NCBI GenBank assembly: GCA_903868145.1
Contig: CAIPTY010000042.1
Span: forward strand, 1 to 64,000
Direction: 5' to 3'
Origin: an uncultured Desulfuromonadales bacterium
GTDB taxonomy: Bacteria > Desulfobacterota > Desulfuromonadia > Geobacterales > Pseudopelobacteraceae
DNA: 64,000 bases
Shown: positions 54,352-63,291 of the stretch, one piece after another
Position numbering within the stretch: the first letter of the stretch is position 1
Layout: every line of letters begins with the position of its first letter
Position numbers and translations under genes: made by a program
Notes under the pieces: model-generated
What the model was told of the DNA's origin: nothing
What the model saw: only the letters and a program-made list of their open reading frames with translations
Database searches by the model: none

Positions 54352-54933
54352 CTAGATGGATTGCCCCTCGCGTACCGTGACGGGAACAATCCGAACCCGG
54401 GCAGAGGAACCTGCCAGATCACGATATAAAAGTGCCAGAAAACGAACTGTTACCAGGCGGTGGATAGCGGCCTGCGTGAACTGATACAGCCAGCGGCGCA
54501 GGGTCGAAGGTGATGAGCTGCCCAGGATCAAGGGGCAAAAATCGGAAAGTTGCAGGGAAACTCTGACGCCATCCGTGGTTGTTTCGACGCCGAACCGTAA
54601 CTCACCACGGTCGCACTGACGCGATTGCACCAGTAGTCCGCCGCAGATACGCAAGACAGATGAGTCAGGCCCATCTTCAGGCGGCAGGAAGCTGATCAGG
54701 CTCAAATCGCCGCCCAGCAGACGGAATTCCACACCGGTGTCCGAGAAACGTGGTTGGATGATCGTAAGGGTTGTTCGGCGGATATAGGACAGGTAACGCT
54801 CCAACAGATTATGTGGAGAAAGTCCGGTTGCAAGAGGCGCGGGAAGTACGGTCCACTGGATTGAAAAGACAGAAGAATCTTCCACTAACACCTGCTGGCA
54901 GGCAATTTCCTGATTGTGGTAATGTGAACTCAT
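54352..54933 (-). CDS. Hypothetical protein
   Basis: A 193-residue protein starting MSSHYHNQEIACQQV; the frame is open to 55032 but the upstream 33 residues look non-coding. Mixed alpha/beta, no signal peptide, no membrane helix, no motif I recognise. It lies between lon and the SDR gene, divergent from the latter. The start has no clear ribosome-binding site. Confidence 0.55.
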   Translation of the reverse strand: MSSHYHNQEIACQQVLVEDSSVFSIQWTVLPAPLATGLSPHNLLERYLSYIRRTTLTIIQPRFSDTGVEFRLLGGDLSLISFLPPEDGPDSSVLRICGGLLVQSRQCDRGELRFGVETTTDGVRVSLQLSDFCPLILGSSSPSTLRRWLYQFTQAAIHRLVTVRFLALLYRDLAGSSARVRIVPVTVREGQSI

Positions 54934-55062
54934 GGGAACATACTGCCACCAAAAAATGATATTGCAAATACTATTACCGTGCCGTTCCGCCGGGCATACG
55001 AAATAAGCAGATCGGCGGGTAGCTCTTGCCATCCGGGATTATTGTGGCACAATGGGCACACT

Positions 55063-55971
55063 ATGGAAACTGCGAACACAAAAATACTCATAACCGGTGC
55101 GACCGGTTTTATCGGACGTCTGCTGACTCAGCGGCTTGTGGATGGAGGCTGCACGCTGCGCTGCATGGTGCGTCGTGATGCTGCGGGTATGCTGCCCGGC
55201 GTAGAGACTGTGCGGGGCGATATGCTGCGACCGCTCACCCTTGATCCGGTGCTGGCAGGAATTGACACTGCCTATTACCTGGTACATTCCATGTCAGGCG
55301 GGCGTGCCGGATTTGAGCGCCGCGACCGTGACGCTGCCGAGAATTTTGTTGTCGCTGCCGAAAAAGCCGGAGTGCGGCGTGTGATTTATCTGGGTGGCCT
55401 GGGCGAGACCGGCGATGATCTGTCCGAGCATCTCAAAAGCCGCCTGGAAGTTGCCGACATCCTCAAAAAAGGGAGTTTTTCTACCACTTTTTTGCGGGCA
55501 GCCATCATCATCGGCGCCGGAAGTGCTTCCTTTCAAATGGTCAAGGCGCTGGTGGAGCGTCTGCCCGTGATGATTACGCCGCGCTGGGTGAGCACGCGCT
55601 GCCAGCCCATTTCGGTTGACGATGTCATCTCCTACCTGGCCGGTTGTCTGACCGATGAGCGTACCGCCGGACGGACCTTCGACATCGGCGGCCCCGATGT
55701 CATGACCTACAAGGAGATGATGGAGCGTTTCGGTCGCATCGAGAACAGAAAACTTTTTATTCTTCCGGTACCGGTGCTGACTCCCAAGCTTTCATCCTAC
55801 TGGGTCGGATTTATAACGCCGGTGCCGCCGTCAGTCTCTATGCCGCTGATCGAGGGGTTGAAAAACGAGGTCGTCTGCCGGGAGGATTCCATCCGGGAAA
55901 TCATTCCGATCCGGCTGACGCCGTACGAAGAAGCGGTACGCAAGGCGCTTGCCGGTATTACGTCGCAATGA
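55063..55971 (+). CDS. Atypical SDR-family NAD(P)-binding protein
   Basis: A 302-residue protein with the nucleotide-binding motif ILITGATGFIGRLL at the N-terminus and the atypical SDR pattern AYYLVHSMSGG, YLGGLGE. Proteins of this group (NmrA-like or complex I assembly-type SDRs) bind NAD(P)H and may reduce or merely sense it. I start at ATG 55063, which gives the family N-terminus; the frame is open from 54979. Substrate unknown. Confidence 0.85.
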   Translation: METANTKILITGATGFIGRLLTQRLVDGGCTLRCMVRRDAAGMLPGVETVRGDMLRPLTLDPVLAGIDTAYYLVHSMSGGRAGFERRDRDAAENFVVAAEKAGVRRVIYLGGLGETGDDLSEHLKSRLEVADILKKGSFSTTFLRAAIIIGAGSASFQMVKALVERLPVMITPRWVSTRCQPISVDDVISYLAGCLTDERTAGRTFDIGGPDVMTYKEMMERFGRIENRKLFILPVPVLTPKLSSYWVGFITPVPPSVSMPLIEGLKNEVVCREDSIREIIPIRLTPYEEAVRKALAGITSQ

Positions 55972-55977
55972 AGAAGC

Positions 55978-56043
55978 ATGTCTGACGCACTAAAGAAGTC
56001 TCTGCTGGATCAAGCTTTCACCGGCAAACTGGTGACAACCTGA
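55978..56043 (+). pseudogene. Remnant C-terminus of a type I restriction specificity subunit (HsdS)
   Basis: A 21-residue frame with LKKSLLDQAFTGKLV, the sequence that ends most HsdS subunits (pattern LKxSIL-QxAF-xGxL). No target-recognition domains remain, and hsdM and hsdR are not in the window. BRO-N and RhuM proteins, both frequent passengers of hsd loci, follow downstream. Confidence 0.55.
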
Positions 56044-56068
56044 CACCAGTTGAAAAGGAGCCGCACCA

Positions 56069-56914
56069 ATGCACGTCAAACCAGCATTTTTTGAGGCCCA
56101 GGAAATCCGCCGTATCTATGACGAGACAACCGAAATCTGGTGGTTCTCCGTTATTGACATCATTCAGGTATTGACCCAACAACCGGATTTTCAGTTAGCC
56201 AGAAATTACTGGAAGGTGCTGAAAAACAGGCTTCATAAGGAAGGAAGTGAAGTGGTTACAAATTGTAACCGGTTGAAACTGCCTGCCGAAGACGGCAAAA
56301 TGCGTCTCACAGACGCCGCCACTGCCGAAACTCTGCTGCGCCTGGTGCAGTCTGTTCCCAGCCCAAAGGCAGAACCGATCAAGCTCTGGCTGGCAAAGGT
56401 CGGTTACGAACGTATGCAGGAGATGGCTGATCCGGGGTTGTCGCTGGATCGTGCCAGGGAAACATGGCAGAAGCACGGACGTAGTGACAAGTGGATTCAT
56501 CAGCGCATGACCGGGCAGGAAACCCGCAACAAGTTGACTGACTACTGGTCAGAACATGACATAAAGAAGGGCGAGGAGTTCGCCATTCTTACCAACATCA
56601 TCCATCAGGAATGGGCAGGGGTGAGTGTAAAGGGCCATAAAGAGATGAAGGGGTTGCAGAGTCAGAATCTGCGGGACCATATGAGTGAGGCGGAACTTAT
56701 ATTCACCGCACTGGCGGAGTTGTCAACCCGTCAGATTGCCGAGACGGATGATGCAACCGGTATGGATGATAATAAAGAGGCAGCAAAGATGGGCGGAACA
56801 ATCGCCAAAGAGGCGCGTAAAGCGTTGGAAGCAAAGACTGGTAACTCGGTGGTGTCTGGTGATAACTTTCTACCACCCGGTACAGCAGTAAAGAAGATCG
56901 GGAAGAAAAAATGA
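56069..56914 (+). CDS. BRO-N-domain protein
   Basis: A 281-residue protein. The N-terminal 110 residues are a BRO-N/antirepressor-like domain (WWFSVIDIIQVLTQQPD, ARNYWKVLKNRL). Phage antirepressors and proteins encoded inside type I restriction loci carry it. The rest is helical, with a Lys-rich C-terminus. AAGGAG lies 8 bases before the ATG. It directly follows the HsdS remnant, which fits an old restriction locus. Role unknown; DNA binding likely. Confidence 0.82.
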   Translation: MHVKPAFFEAQEIRRIYDETTEIWWFSVIDIIQVLTQQPDFQLARNYWKVLKNRLHKEGSEVVTNCNRLKLPAEDGKMRLTDAATAETLLRLVQSVPSPKAEPIKLWLAKVGYERMQEMADPGLSLDRARETWQKHGRSDKWIHQRMTGQETRNKLTDYWSEHDIKKGEEFAILTNIIHQEWAGVSVKGHKEMKGLQSQNLRDHMSEAELIFTALAELSTRQIAETDDATGMDDNKEAAKMGGTIAKEARKALEAKTGNSVVSGDNFLPPGTAVKKIGKKK

Positions 56915-57078
56915 CCTTAAACGCCGATCCGGCGATACAGTCACAGAGTAATTAGCGCCCTCTCCATCTCATCACAAAAATATCCAAACCTGGGACGCTC
57001 TATGGGGTACATCACCCCTCATACTGAAATCAATGTTAAAGCATTTTTCTGTATATTTTTACAAAGGAGATTACAACT

Positions 57079-57357
57079 ATGGAGATCATTACAGACGAAA
57101 AACGCGCTATGCGGACTGCACGGGTTTACATGGACGATATCGGTCAGTATTATCCTGCTCTTGTCGAAAAAGGGATCAAGGAAAGCTCCATCTTTGAGCT
57201 GCTACATGAGCATATTGAGGAAGCGCGGGTTGACTTCAATAAGCGGGTATCCCCGGAGATTGCCGCCTCGAAGATATTCGACTATGCACTTGTGGATGTC
57301 CTGATAAAGCGGGCTTACAAGTATAAAGCACCAAAAACAGAAGGCAGTGGAGAGTGA
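57079..57357 (+). CDS. Small helical protein, hypothetical
   Basis: A 92-residue, mostly helical, charged protein (VYMDDIGQYYPALVEKG, HIEEARVDFNKRV). AAAGGAG lies 9 bases before the ATG. No domain is recognised. It stands 92 bases before the PLD gene and may be the first gene of that cluster. Confidence 0.6.
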   Translation: MEIITDEKRAMRTARVYMDDIGQYYPALVEKGIKESSIFELLHEHIEEARVDFNKRVSPEIAASKIFDYALVDVLIKRAYKYKAPKTEGSGE

Positions 57358-57449
57358 AGTGGTATTGCTATTGGTATAGAAACAATGACCAGGTGAGAGT
57401 GATGATTTTGTTACATATTCGTGATAGTTTATGCCAAGAGGAATAACCG

Positions 57450-58838
57450 ATGCAGACCCAAGCCTACTTTGACGATATTCAGCTTCAAATCCTGTATGAA
57501 CTCCGCAAAGCAACCACCTCCATTCATATCGCTGTCGCCTGGTTTACCGATCCGGAAATATTTGAACAGCTCTGCCAGAAGGCCGCTTCTGGTGTGCGGG
57601 TGGAACTGATGGTTTTCAACGATTCCATTAACCGCAACAGCAACATCGAACATGAACGTCTGCGCGACCTTGGCGGCGTATTCATGATGGTTGGGGATAA
57701 AAAGAAAAGCTCCGCCATCATGCACAACAAGTTTTGTGTAATTGATTGCTCAACCGTCATCACCGGCTCCTACAACTGGAGTCGCCAGGCGCAGCAGAAC
57801 AGCGAAAACATTACCGTTATTTCTGAACACCCAGAATTGGCGCGGCAGTTTATTCAGGAGTTTGAATCTATCTTTGAGCGGCAGTCTGGCAAGGGTGTCA
57901 CTGGTGCAGATCTCAGCAAAATAGTTGCCCGGCTTGAGGCGCTACGCCATGTTGTTTCTCTGGATGATGAGGATGATATTGAACTCCAGCTTGCCAAGCT
58001 GATGAAGCTTCTTGCGGGTAGTGATGAGTATGTTGAGGTGAATACTATCATCGACCTGATTAAAGGTGAGCAGCTTGATGAGGCAATCACAGCCATCGAA
58101 ACCTTTGTTCGATCCCGAAAGCAAATAGCCGTCTACGTTGACCCGGAGATACCGGAGCTGTCTCTGGAGTTGAAATCTCTGGAAATCCAGATCAGCGCCC
58201 TTGAGGCCGAAAAGAGTGAACTGGAAAAACTGCTGCATACCTTCAATTATCGCCACGCTATAGAGGTCGGTGAACTTATCCGCCGGATTCTGTTATTGCG
58301 GCGTGACGCATTAAAGGCTGAGGCCGAACAGGATGAAAGCAAGAAAGATGAATTTCAGGAAGCCCAACAGGATTATGAAGAGTACAATCAGGATTTTCAG
58401 GAGACCAGCAAACGTGAGCTTTTCAAGGTAACAGAAGCGGAACAGCAGGAGTTGAAGGCAACCTTTCGGGCCTGCTCCAAGATGTGCCACCCGGATGTGG
58501 TTGCGTCAGAATACAAGGTTGAGGCAACCAAGCTGTTTGCCCGTTTGAGCGAGGCCAACGAAAAGAATGATGTTGCCGCGGTAAAGGCAATTTACGAGCA
58601 GTTGCAAAAAGGGATTTTTGCACCGATGAGCGCCACGGCTAGTGATGCTCAGAAGCTGCACAAGCAGGTTGTGCGGATACGCGGCAAGGTCAAGGATCTG
58701 GCTGTTGCGATATCTGCAATCAGAATGGCGGACGCCTACCGCAAGGTTGTTGCCATCGAAGATTGGGATGATTATTTTGCCAAGCTCAAGCAACAGCTTC
58801 AAGCTGAATTGGATATTTTGGAAGCAGGTGCGATATGA
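57450..58838 (+). CDS. PLD-type nuclease with coiled coil and J-like domain
   Basis: A 462-residue protein. Residues about 1-140 are a phospholipase-D-fold domain with a single HxK(x4)D motif (H92, K94, D99 in MHNKFCVID) and the following TGSYNW; single-HKD proteins such as Nuc and BfiI work as dimers and cut DNA. Residues about 150-330 are helical and coiled-coil. Around 343-390 is a segment CHPDVVASEYKVEATKLF with H347-P348-D349, like the HPD loop and helix III of DnaJ domains, but helix I is not obvious. Its stop overlaps the WD40 gene (ATGA, 58835-58838), so both are co-translated. Confidence 0.78.
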   Translation: MQTQAYFDDIQLQILYELRKATTSIHIAVAWFTDPEIFEQLCQKAASGVRVELMVFNDSINRNSNIEHERLRDLGGVFMMVGDKKKSSAIMHNKFCVIDCSTVITGSYNWSRQAQQNSENITVISEHPELARQFIQEFESIFERQSGKGVTGADLSKIVARLEALRHVVSLDDEDDIELQLAKLMKLLAGSDEYVEVNTIIDLIKGEQLDEAITAIETFVRSRKQIAVYVDPEIPELSLELKSLEIQISALEAEKSELEKLLHTFNYRHAIEVGELIRRILLLRRDALKAEAEQDESKKDEFQEAQQDYEEYNQDFQETSKRELFKVTEAEQQELKATFRACSKMCHPDVVASEYKVEATKLFARLSEANEKNDVAAVKAIYEQLQKGIFAPMSATASDAQKLHKQVVRIRGKVKDLAVAISAIRMADAYRKVVAIEDWDDYFAKLKQQLQAELDILEAGAI

Positions 58839-60994
58839 GTGATAATCGTCATGCCTTAGTCCCTGTTGTACACAGCGCAGTAGTTGCTTCCGTCAGCCGG
58901 CAGATTGCTATTACGGAGAAATTGCTTGATCAATGCCTGGCCATCTCAAATAGTGTTTATCCGCCAATTTTAGCAGTACAGAGTAGTGTAATAGGTACAT
59001 GCGCTCTTGCAATTTCACCTGATGGTAAATATGCGCTTACAGGCAGCGATGACAATAAACTTCGCTTATGGGATTTGTCTGCTGGAGTATGTGTCCGTGT
59101 GTTTGTCGGTCACACTGATAATGTTGTTTCTGTGTCATTCTCTCCTGACGGTAAGAAAGCTATTTCCGGAAGCCGTGATAAAGCTATTCGGCTTTGGGAT
59201 TTGACAATAGGTAGTTGCTTGAATGTTTTTGAAGGGCACCAAGATAAACTTCTGTCAGTTGCATTTTCACCTGAAGGGAAATTGATATTATCAGCCAGTG
59301 AAGATAACACCTTTCGGATCTGGAATGCCTATACAGGCAATATTGAACGAGTTATTGAAGGAGAGGATTTTGATTATTTCCCTATAGTATTCTCACCCGA
59401 TGGTGGCTTGGCTTTGTCAAAAAGTGCAGATGGATGTTCAATTCGATTATGGGATCTAAAAGCTGGCGACTGTACAAAAACTTTTGAATGTCTTACGGAA
59501 GATTTTGCCTCGGTAGTTTTCTCTAGTGATGGTAATAAAATCCTGTCTGGAGGTTATGACGGGGTACTCCGCCTTTGGGATATATCAACAGGAGAAAGCC
59601 GTCAGTTGTATAAAAGTGACTCAAATATAAATTCTGTTGCACTCTCCAAAGATGGCAGCCAAGCGCTTATTTGCAGCAATGCAATCTTATCTCTCTTAGG
59701 TACTGCTTCCGACGCATGTATCCAAAAACTTGATGAAAACCCCAATTGGTTTGATGTTCCGACACAATTCTGTTTCACGCCTGATGGCGAAGCGGTGTCT
59801 GCGGAATTGAGTCTTAAAGTATGGAATTTGACAAATGGTAATTGCATCCAAACAATGCATGGGCATACTTTTTCACTGAACAACTTGATGTATCTACCCA
59901 ACTCCCAAAAGATTCTATGTGGAGGAAATGATTTTTATCTTCGACTCTGGGATTTAAGTTCTGGGATATGCTCAAATATAGGTTTTGGAGAAATAGTAGA
60001 TTCAGGAGGTAGTATAAAAGCATTTTCCAAGGATGGCAGATTTACATGCTATGTCGAAATCTGGAATCCAACGATATTCCTTATTGATACAACAACCGGT
60101 GAACACATACGTTCATTTGAAGGACATTCAAAATGGATTAATTCAATCGCTTTTTCTACAGATGGGAATAAACTTCTATCCTCTAGTGGCGATGATTCAC
60201 TTCGCCTTTGGGATGTTATGACTGGCGACTGCATCTGGACACAACAGTTGCCAAGGTTTTCCATTAAATCAATATCTTTTTCTCCTGACGGATCAATGGC
60301 ATTGTTAGGTGGTCAGGTCGGTGTTTATGCCGAAAATAAAACTAACCTGCGCGTTTATGAAATGGTGTCAGGAACCTGCATATATGAATTTAAGGGGCAT
60401 TCCAAGGATGTGTATGCCACATGTTTTTCTCATGATGGGGATTATGCTATTTCCGGCAGTTATGATGGGACAATTCGTCTTTGGGATTGGGACAATGGAA
60501 TAGCCAGTTGTTTTCATGTCCTGGAAGGGCACAAAGGATCAGTAAATACGGTTATATTTAATTCTAACAGTCGAATGGCTATTTCCGGAAGTTCAGATTG
60601 CACTCTTCGGTTGTGGGACCTGAAAAAAGGTGAATGTCTACGGATTTTTGAAGGACATTCTAGCGGTATCAGTTGCGTGAAGATTTCTCCGGATATGCGT
60701 AATGTTATCTCTGGAGACTATGATGGCAGTTTGATTATTTGGAACATGGAAACTGGAGAGAAACAGATTGAGTGTTACGGCTTTGATGACGGTACGTGGG
60801 CTGTTGTTACGCCGGATGGCCGCTACGATTCATCGAATAACGGTGATTGTCCTCACTTGCGCTGGACGGTTGGGATGGAGAGTTATTCAGTAACGAAATT
60901 TAAAGAGCGATATTATACGCCGGGTTTGCTGAGGCAGGTGCGAGATGTCAAAGACATCAAAGACGGTGTAAAGAATTTGGCACCTGACCTATAG
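58835..60994 (+). CDS. WD40 protein with 14 repeats (two propellers)
   Basis: A 719-residue protein. After about 50 N-terminal residues come 14 WD40 repeats, recognisable by F/LSPDG, SGS.D and LRLWD signatures with about 42-residue spacing; 14 fits two seven-bladed propellers. Two central repeats are degenerate (59.6-59.8 kb). The last 60 residues read DDGTWAVVTPDGRYDSSN and WTVG, the tail seen at the C-terminus of WD40 proteins in caspase- and nSTAND-type conflict systems. No enzymatic domain is present. Translationally coupled to the PLD protein; likely the sensor or scaffold for it. More AT-rich than the core genes. Confidence 0.9.
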   Translation: MSDNRHALVPVVHSAVVASVSRQIAITEKLLDQCLAISNSVYPPILAVQSSVIGTCALAISPDGKYALTGSDDNKLRLWDLSAGVCVRVFVGHTDNVVSVSFSPDGKKAISGSRDKAIRLWDLTIGSCLNVFEGHQDKLLSVAFSPEGKLILSASEDNTFRIWNAYTGNIERVIEGEDFDYFPIVFSPDGGLALSKSADGCSIRLWDLKAGDCTKTFECLTEDFASVVFSSDGNKILSGGYDGVLRLWDISTGESRQLYKSDSNINSVALSKDGSQALICSNAILSLLGTASDACIQKLDENPNWFDVPTQFCFTPDGEAVSAELSLKVWNLTNGNCIQTMHGHTFSLNNLMYLPNSQKILCGGNDFYLRLWDLSSGICSNIGFGEIVDSGGSIKAFSKDGRFTCYVEIWNPTIFLIDTTTGEHIRSFEGHSKWINSIAFSTDGNKLLSSSGDDSLRLWDVMTGDCIWTQQLPRFSIKSISFSPDGSMALLGGQVGVYAENKTNLRVYEMVSGTCIYEFKGHSKDVYATCFSHDGDYAISGSYDGTIRLWDWDNGIASCFHVLEGHKGSVNTVIFNSNSRMAISGSSDCTLRLWDLKKGECLRIFEGHSSGISCVKISPDMRNVISGDYDGSLIIWNMETGEKQIECYGFDDGTWAVVTPDGRYDSSNNGDCPHLRWTVGMESYSVTKFKERYYTPGLLRQVRDVKDIKDGVKNLAPDL

Positions 60995-61009
60995 GCTATC
61001 AGGAATCTC

Positions 61010-61936
61010 ATGGACATTGAAACTTTCCTTCTTAAACGATTTCCCGGCTGCGGTAGACCACAAAAATTCCGCAATGAACTTGCTAACGCATGCAATTCAT
61101 TTGTAATGTCCGGTTTGGCTGATGCTGATTTCACCAATCGACTATGTTCAGGAGTGGAGAAAGATTTTTGGTCCCGTGTTTCTGAGGCTTTACTTGCAGC
61201 ACAGTTGAGCAAAGTAGGCCTCCATCCTGTGCCATCATATGGTGACGGCGGTCCAGACTTCTTACTAATCGAAAACGGGCGAAAGATCTGGATCGAGGTT
61301 ATTTGCCCAGAACCAAGTGGTGTACCTTCTGAATGGCTGACCTCAAACCCCCACGGTGAGATTAAAGTGGTAAATTTCCCACATGAAAAGATAATTTTGC
61401 GATGGACAAGCGCTATCAAAGAGAAGGCAGAAAAGCTGATTGGAAGCTTGGACGGCACCACCAAGGGTTATATTGAAAAAGGAATCGTCGAATCAGAAGA
61501 TGCGTATGTAATTGCAGTGAATGGCTGTAAACTTCGCAACGGCCCTTTTCCCGCACTGCTTGGCATAAGTCAATTCCCTTTTGCCGCCGAAGCTGTTTTC
61601 GCGATTGGCCCTTACCAGATAAAAATTGATCGAAATACGCTTGAACAGACAGGCGCTGGACATCAACACCGTCCTTTAATATCAAAACCCAAGGGTGCAC
61701 CAGTTCCTGCATACACTTTCCTTGATACGAAGTTCAAACCGATCAGCGCTATTTGGGCTGTAGATGTAGCCGGAACTGTAATCGGCGGTTTAAATCCCAT
61801 GGCTGTAATTCATAACCCTAATGCATTTAACCCAATACCAAAGGGATTTCTTCCGGCACACGATGAGTATGTAGCTACGCCCATAGGGCCAGAAGAGTTT
61901 GAACTTAATAGGATTGAAGGTTGCTTACAAAAATGA
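61010..61936 (+). CDS. PD-(D/E)xK-like nuclease-fold protein
   Basis: A 308-residue protein. The segment GDGGPDFLLIENGRKIWIEV (residues 78-97) looks like the core of a restriction-endonuclease fold: D83 on the first strand and E96 on the second. The usual Lys after the Glu is missing (I98). E59 on the preceding helix may complete the site. The C-terminal half is mixed alpha/beta with no known motif. It begins 15 bases after the WD40 gene and is likely in the same transcript. The call is by motif only. Confidence 0.55.
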   Translation: MDIETFLLKRFPGCGRPQKFRNELANACNSFVMSGLADADFTNRLCSGVEKDFWSRVSEALLAAQLSKVGLHPVPSYGDGGPDFLLIENGRKIWIEVICPEPSGVPSEWLTSNPHGEIKVVNFPHEKIILRWTSAIKEKAEKLIGSLDGTTKGYIEKGIVESEDAYVIAVNGCKLRNGPFPALLGISQFPFAAEAVFAIGPYQIKIDRNTLEQTGAGHQHRPLISKPKGAPVPAYTFLDTKFKPISAIWAVDVAGTVIGGLNPMAVIHNPNAFNPIPKGFLPAHDEYVATPIGPEEFELNRIEGCLQK

Positions 61937-62033
61937 GGAGTCTGGTTTTTAAAGAGGAATAATCTGAAAAATCGATTCCCAATCATGGAAATGACCTTCG
62001 AAGTCAACGACATGTACAGCTAGGACGCAACCC

Positions 62034-63053
62034 ATGAAAAATAAATTGCCACCACAACCAAAAAGCCAGTTTCTGGTTTACCAGACCGAGGACGGAAAAC
62101 TGAAAATCGATGTGCGCTTTGAGGGGGAAACGGTCTGGCTTACCCAGCAGCACATGGCTGAACTGTTTCAGACAACCAAGCAGAACGTCAGTCTGCATAT
62201 CAGGAACATTTTTTCCGAAGGAGAATTACGAGAGGATTCAGTTGTCAAGGAATCCTTGACAACTGCTGCTGACAGCAAAAACTACGCAACAAAATTTTAC
62301 AACCTGGATGTCATTATCTCCGTGGGCTATCGGGTGAAATCGCTCCGTGGCACCCAGTTCCGCATCTGGGCCACTCAACAGTTGCGTGAATATATCGTCA
62401 AAGGCTTCGTTCTTGATGACGAACGCTTGAAAAACCCGGATCAGCCGTTCGACTATTTTGAGGAACTGACCCGCCGAATTCAGGATATTCGGACTTCAGA
62501 GCGGCGGTTCTATCAGAAAATTACCGACATATACGCTACCAGTATCGACTATGATCCTACACAAGAAATCAGCCTCAGCTTCTTCAAAACGGTTCAAAAC
62601 AAGGTGCATTGGGCCATTACCGGACAGACCGCCGCAGAGATTATCCATAATCGAGTGGATTCAACGAAACCGAACCTGGGATTGACCAACTGGCGCGGTG
62701 CGATGGTTCGCAAGCAGGATGTCGGCATTGCCAAAAACTACCTTTCCGAAACAGAGCTGGCGGCGCTCAACAATCTTGTGGAACAGTACCTCGTCTTTGC
62801 CGAAGGGCAGGCTATTCGGCGAGTGCCAATGCAGATGCTGGATTGGGTCAAGAAGCTGGATGGTTTTCTTACGCTTAATGATCGCGATATTCTGACTCAC
62901 GCCGGGCGCATCTCTCATGAAATGGCACAGTCCAAAGCCGAGCAGGAATATGACACGTTCAAGACATTGTCTGCTGCAGACGTCCGCCCGGTAGACGAAG
63001 ACTTTGAACGAGCCGCACAGGCAGTGCAAAAGTTGCCGAGAAAGAAAAATTGA
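62034..63053 (+). CDS. RhuM-family virulence-type protein
   Basis: A 339-residue protein of the RhuM family. The N-terminal signature VWLTQQHMAELFQTTKQNVS is a helix-turn-helix-like segment, followed by FYNLDVIISVGYRVKSLRG and FRIWATQQLREYI. The C-terminal half is helical. The family was named from Salmonella pathogenicity island 3; its members are frequent passengers of type I restriction loci and islands. Their activity is not known. No other gene of such a locus is intact here. Confidence 0.9.
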   Translation: MKNKLPPQPKSQFLVYQTEDGKLKIDVRFEGETVWLTQQHMAELFQTTKQNVSLHIRNIFSEGELREDSVVKESLTTAADSKNYATKFYNLDVIISVGYRVKSLRGTQFRIWATQQLREYIVKGFVLDDERLKNPDQPFDYFEELTRRIQDIRTSERRFYQKITDIYATSIDYDPTQEISLSFFKTVQNKVHWAITGQTAAEIIHNRVDSTKPNLGLTNWRGAMVRKQDVGIAKNYLSETELAALNNLVEQYLVFAEGQAIRRVPMQMLDWVKKLDGFLTLNDRDILTHAGRISHEMAQSKAEQEYDTFKTLSAADVRPVDEDFERAAQAVQKLPRKKN

Positions 63054-63060
63054 CCTGGAG

Positions 63061-63123
63061 AGGGGGGATTTGATTTGCAGAGTCAGCGGCAAATCCCCCT
63101 AAATCCCCCTTTGTCAAGGGGGA
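63061..63123. repeat. 'AAATCCCCCT' dispersed repeat
   Basis: AAATCCCCCT occurs twice in tandem (63091-63110), its complement AGGGGGGATTT lies at 63061-63071, and AAGGGGGA closes at 63116-63123. This arrangement is a common dispersed palindromic element in many bacterial genomes. It lies after the RhuM gene, at the edge of the accessory island. The remaining bases to the elbB start show no gene. Confidence 0.6.
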
Positions 63124-63291
63124 CTTCATAGCACAAAAGACTATGTGTCTGAGCAGGGTTAGTTGAGCGGTAGTGTTTTGCTGTTCTAATTTCACTTGCA
63201 ACATTGGCATCTTGGGCTACAATGCCAGGCAACCGGAGCGTTTCAACTCCAGTGAATTACTAACCACAACAATATAAGGAGGAAAAAAGTC

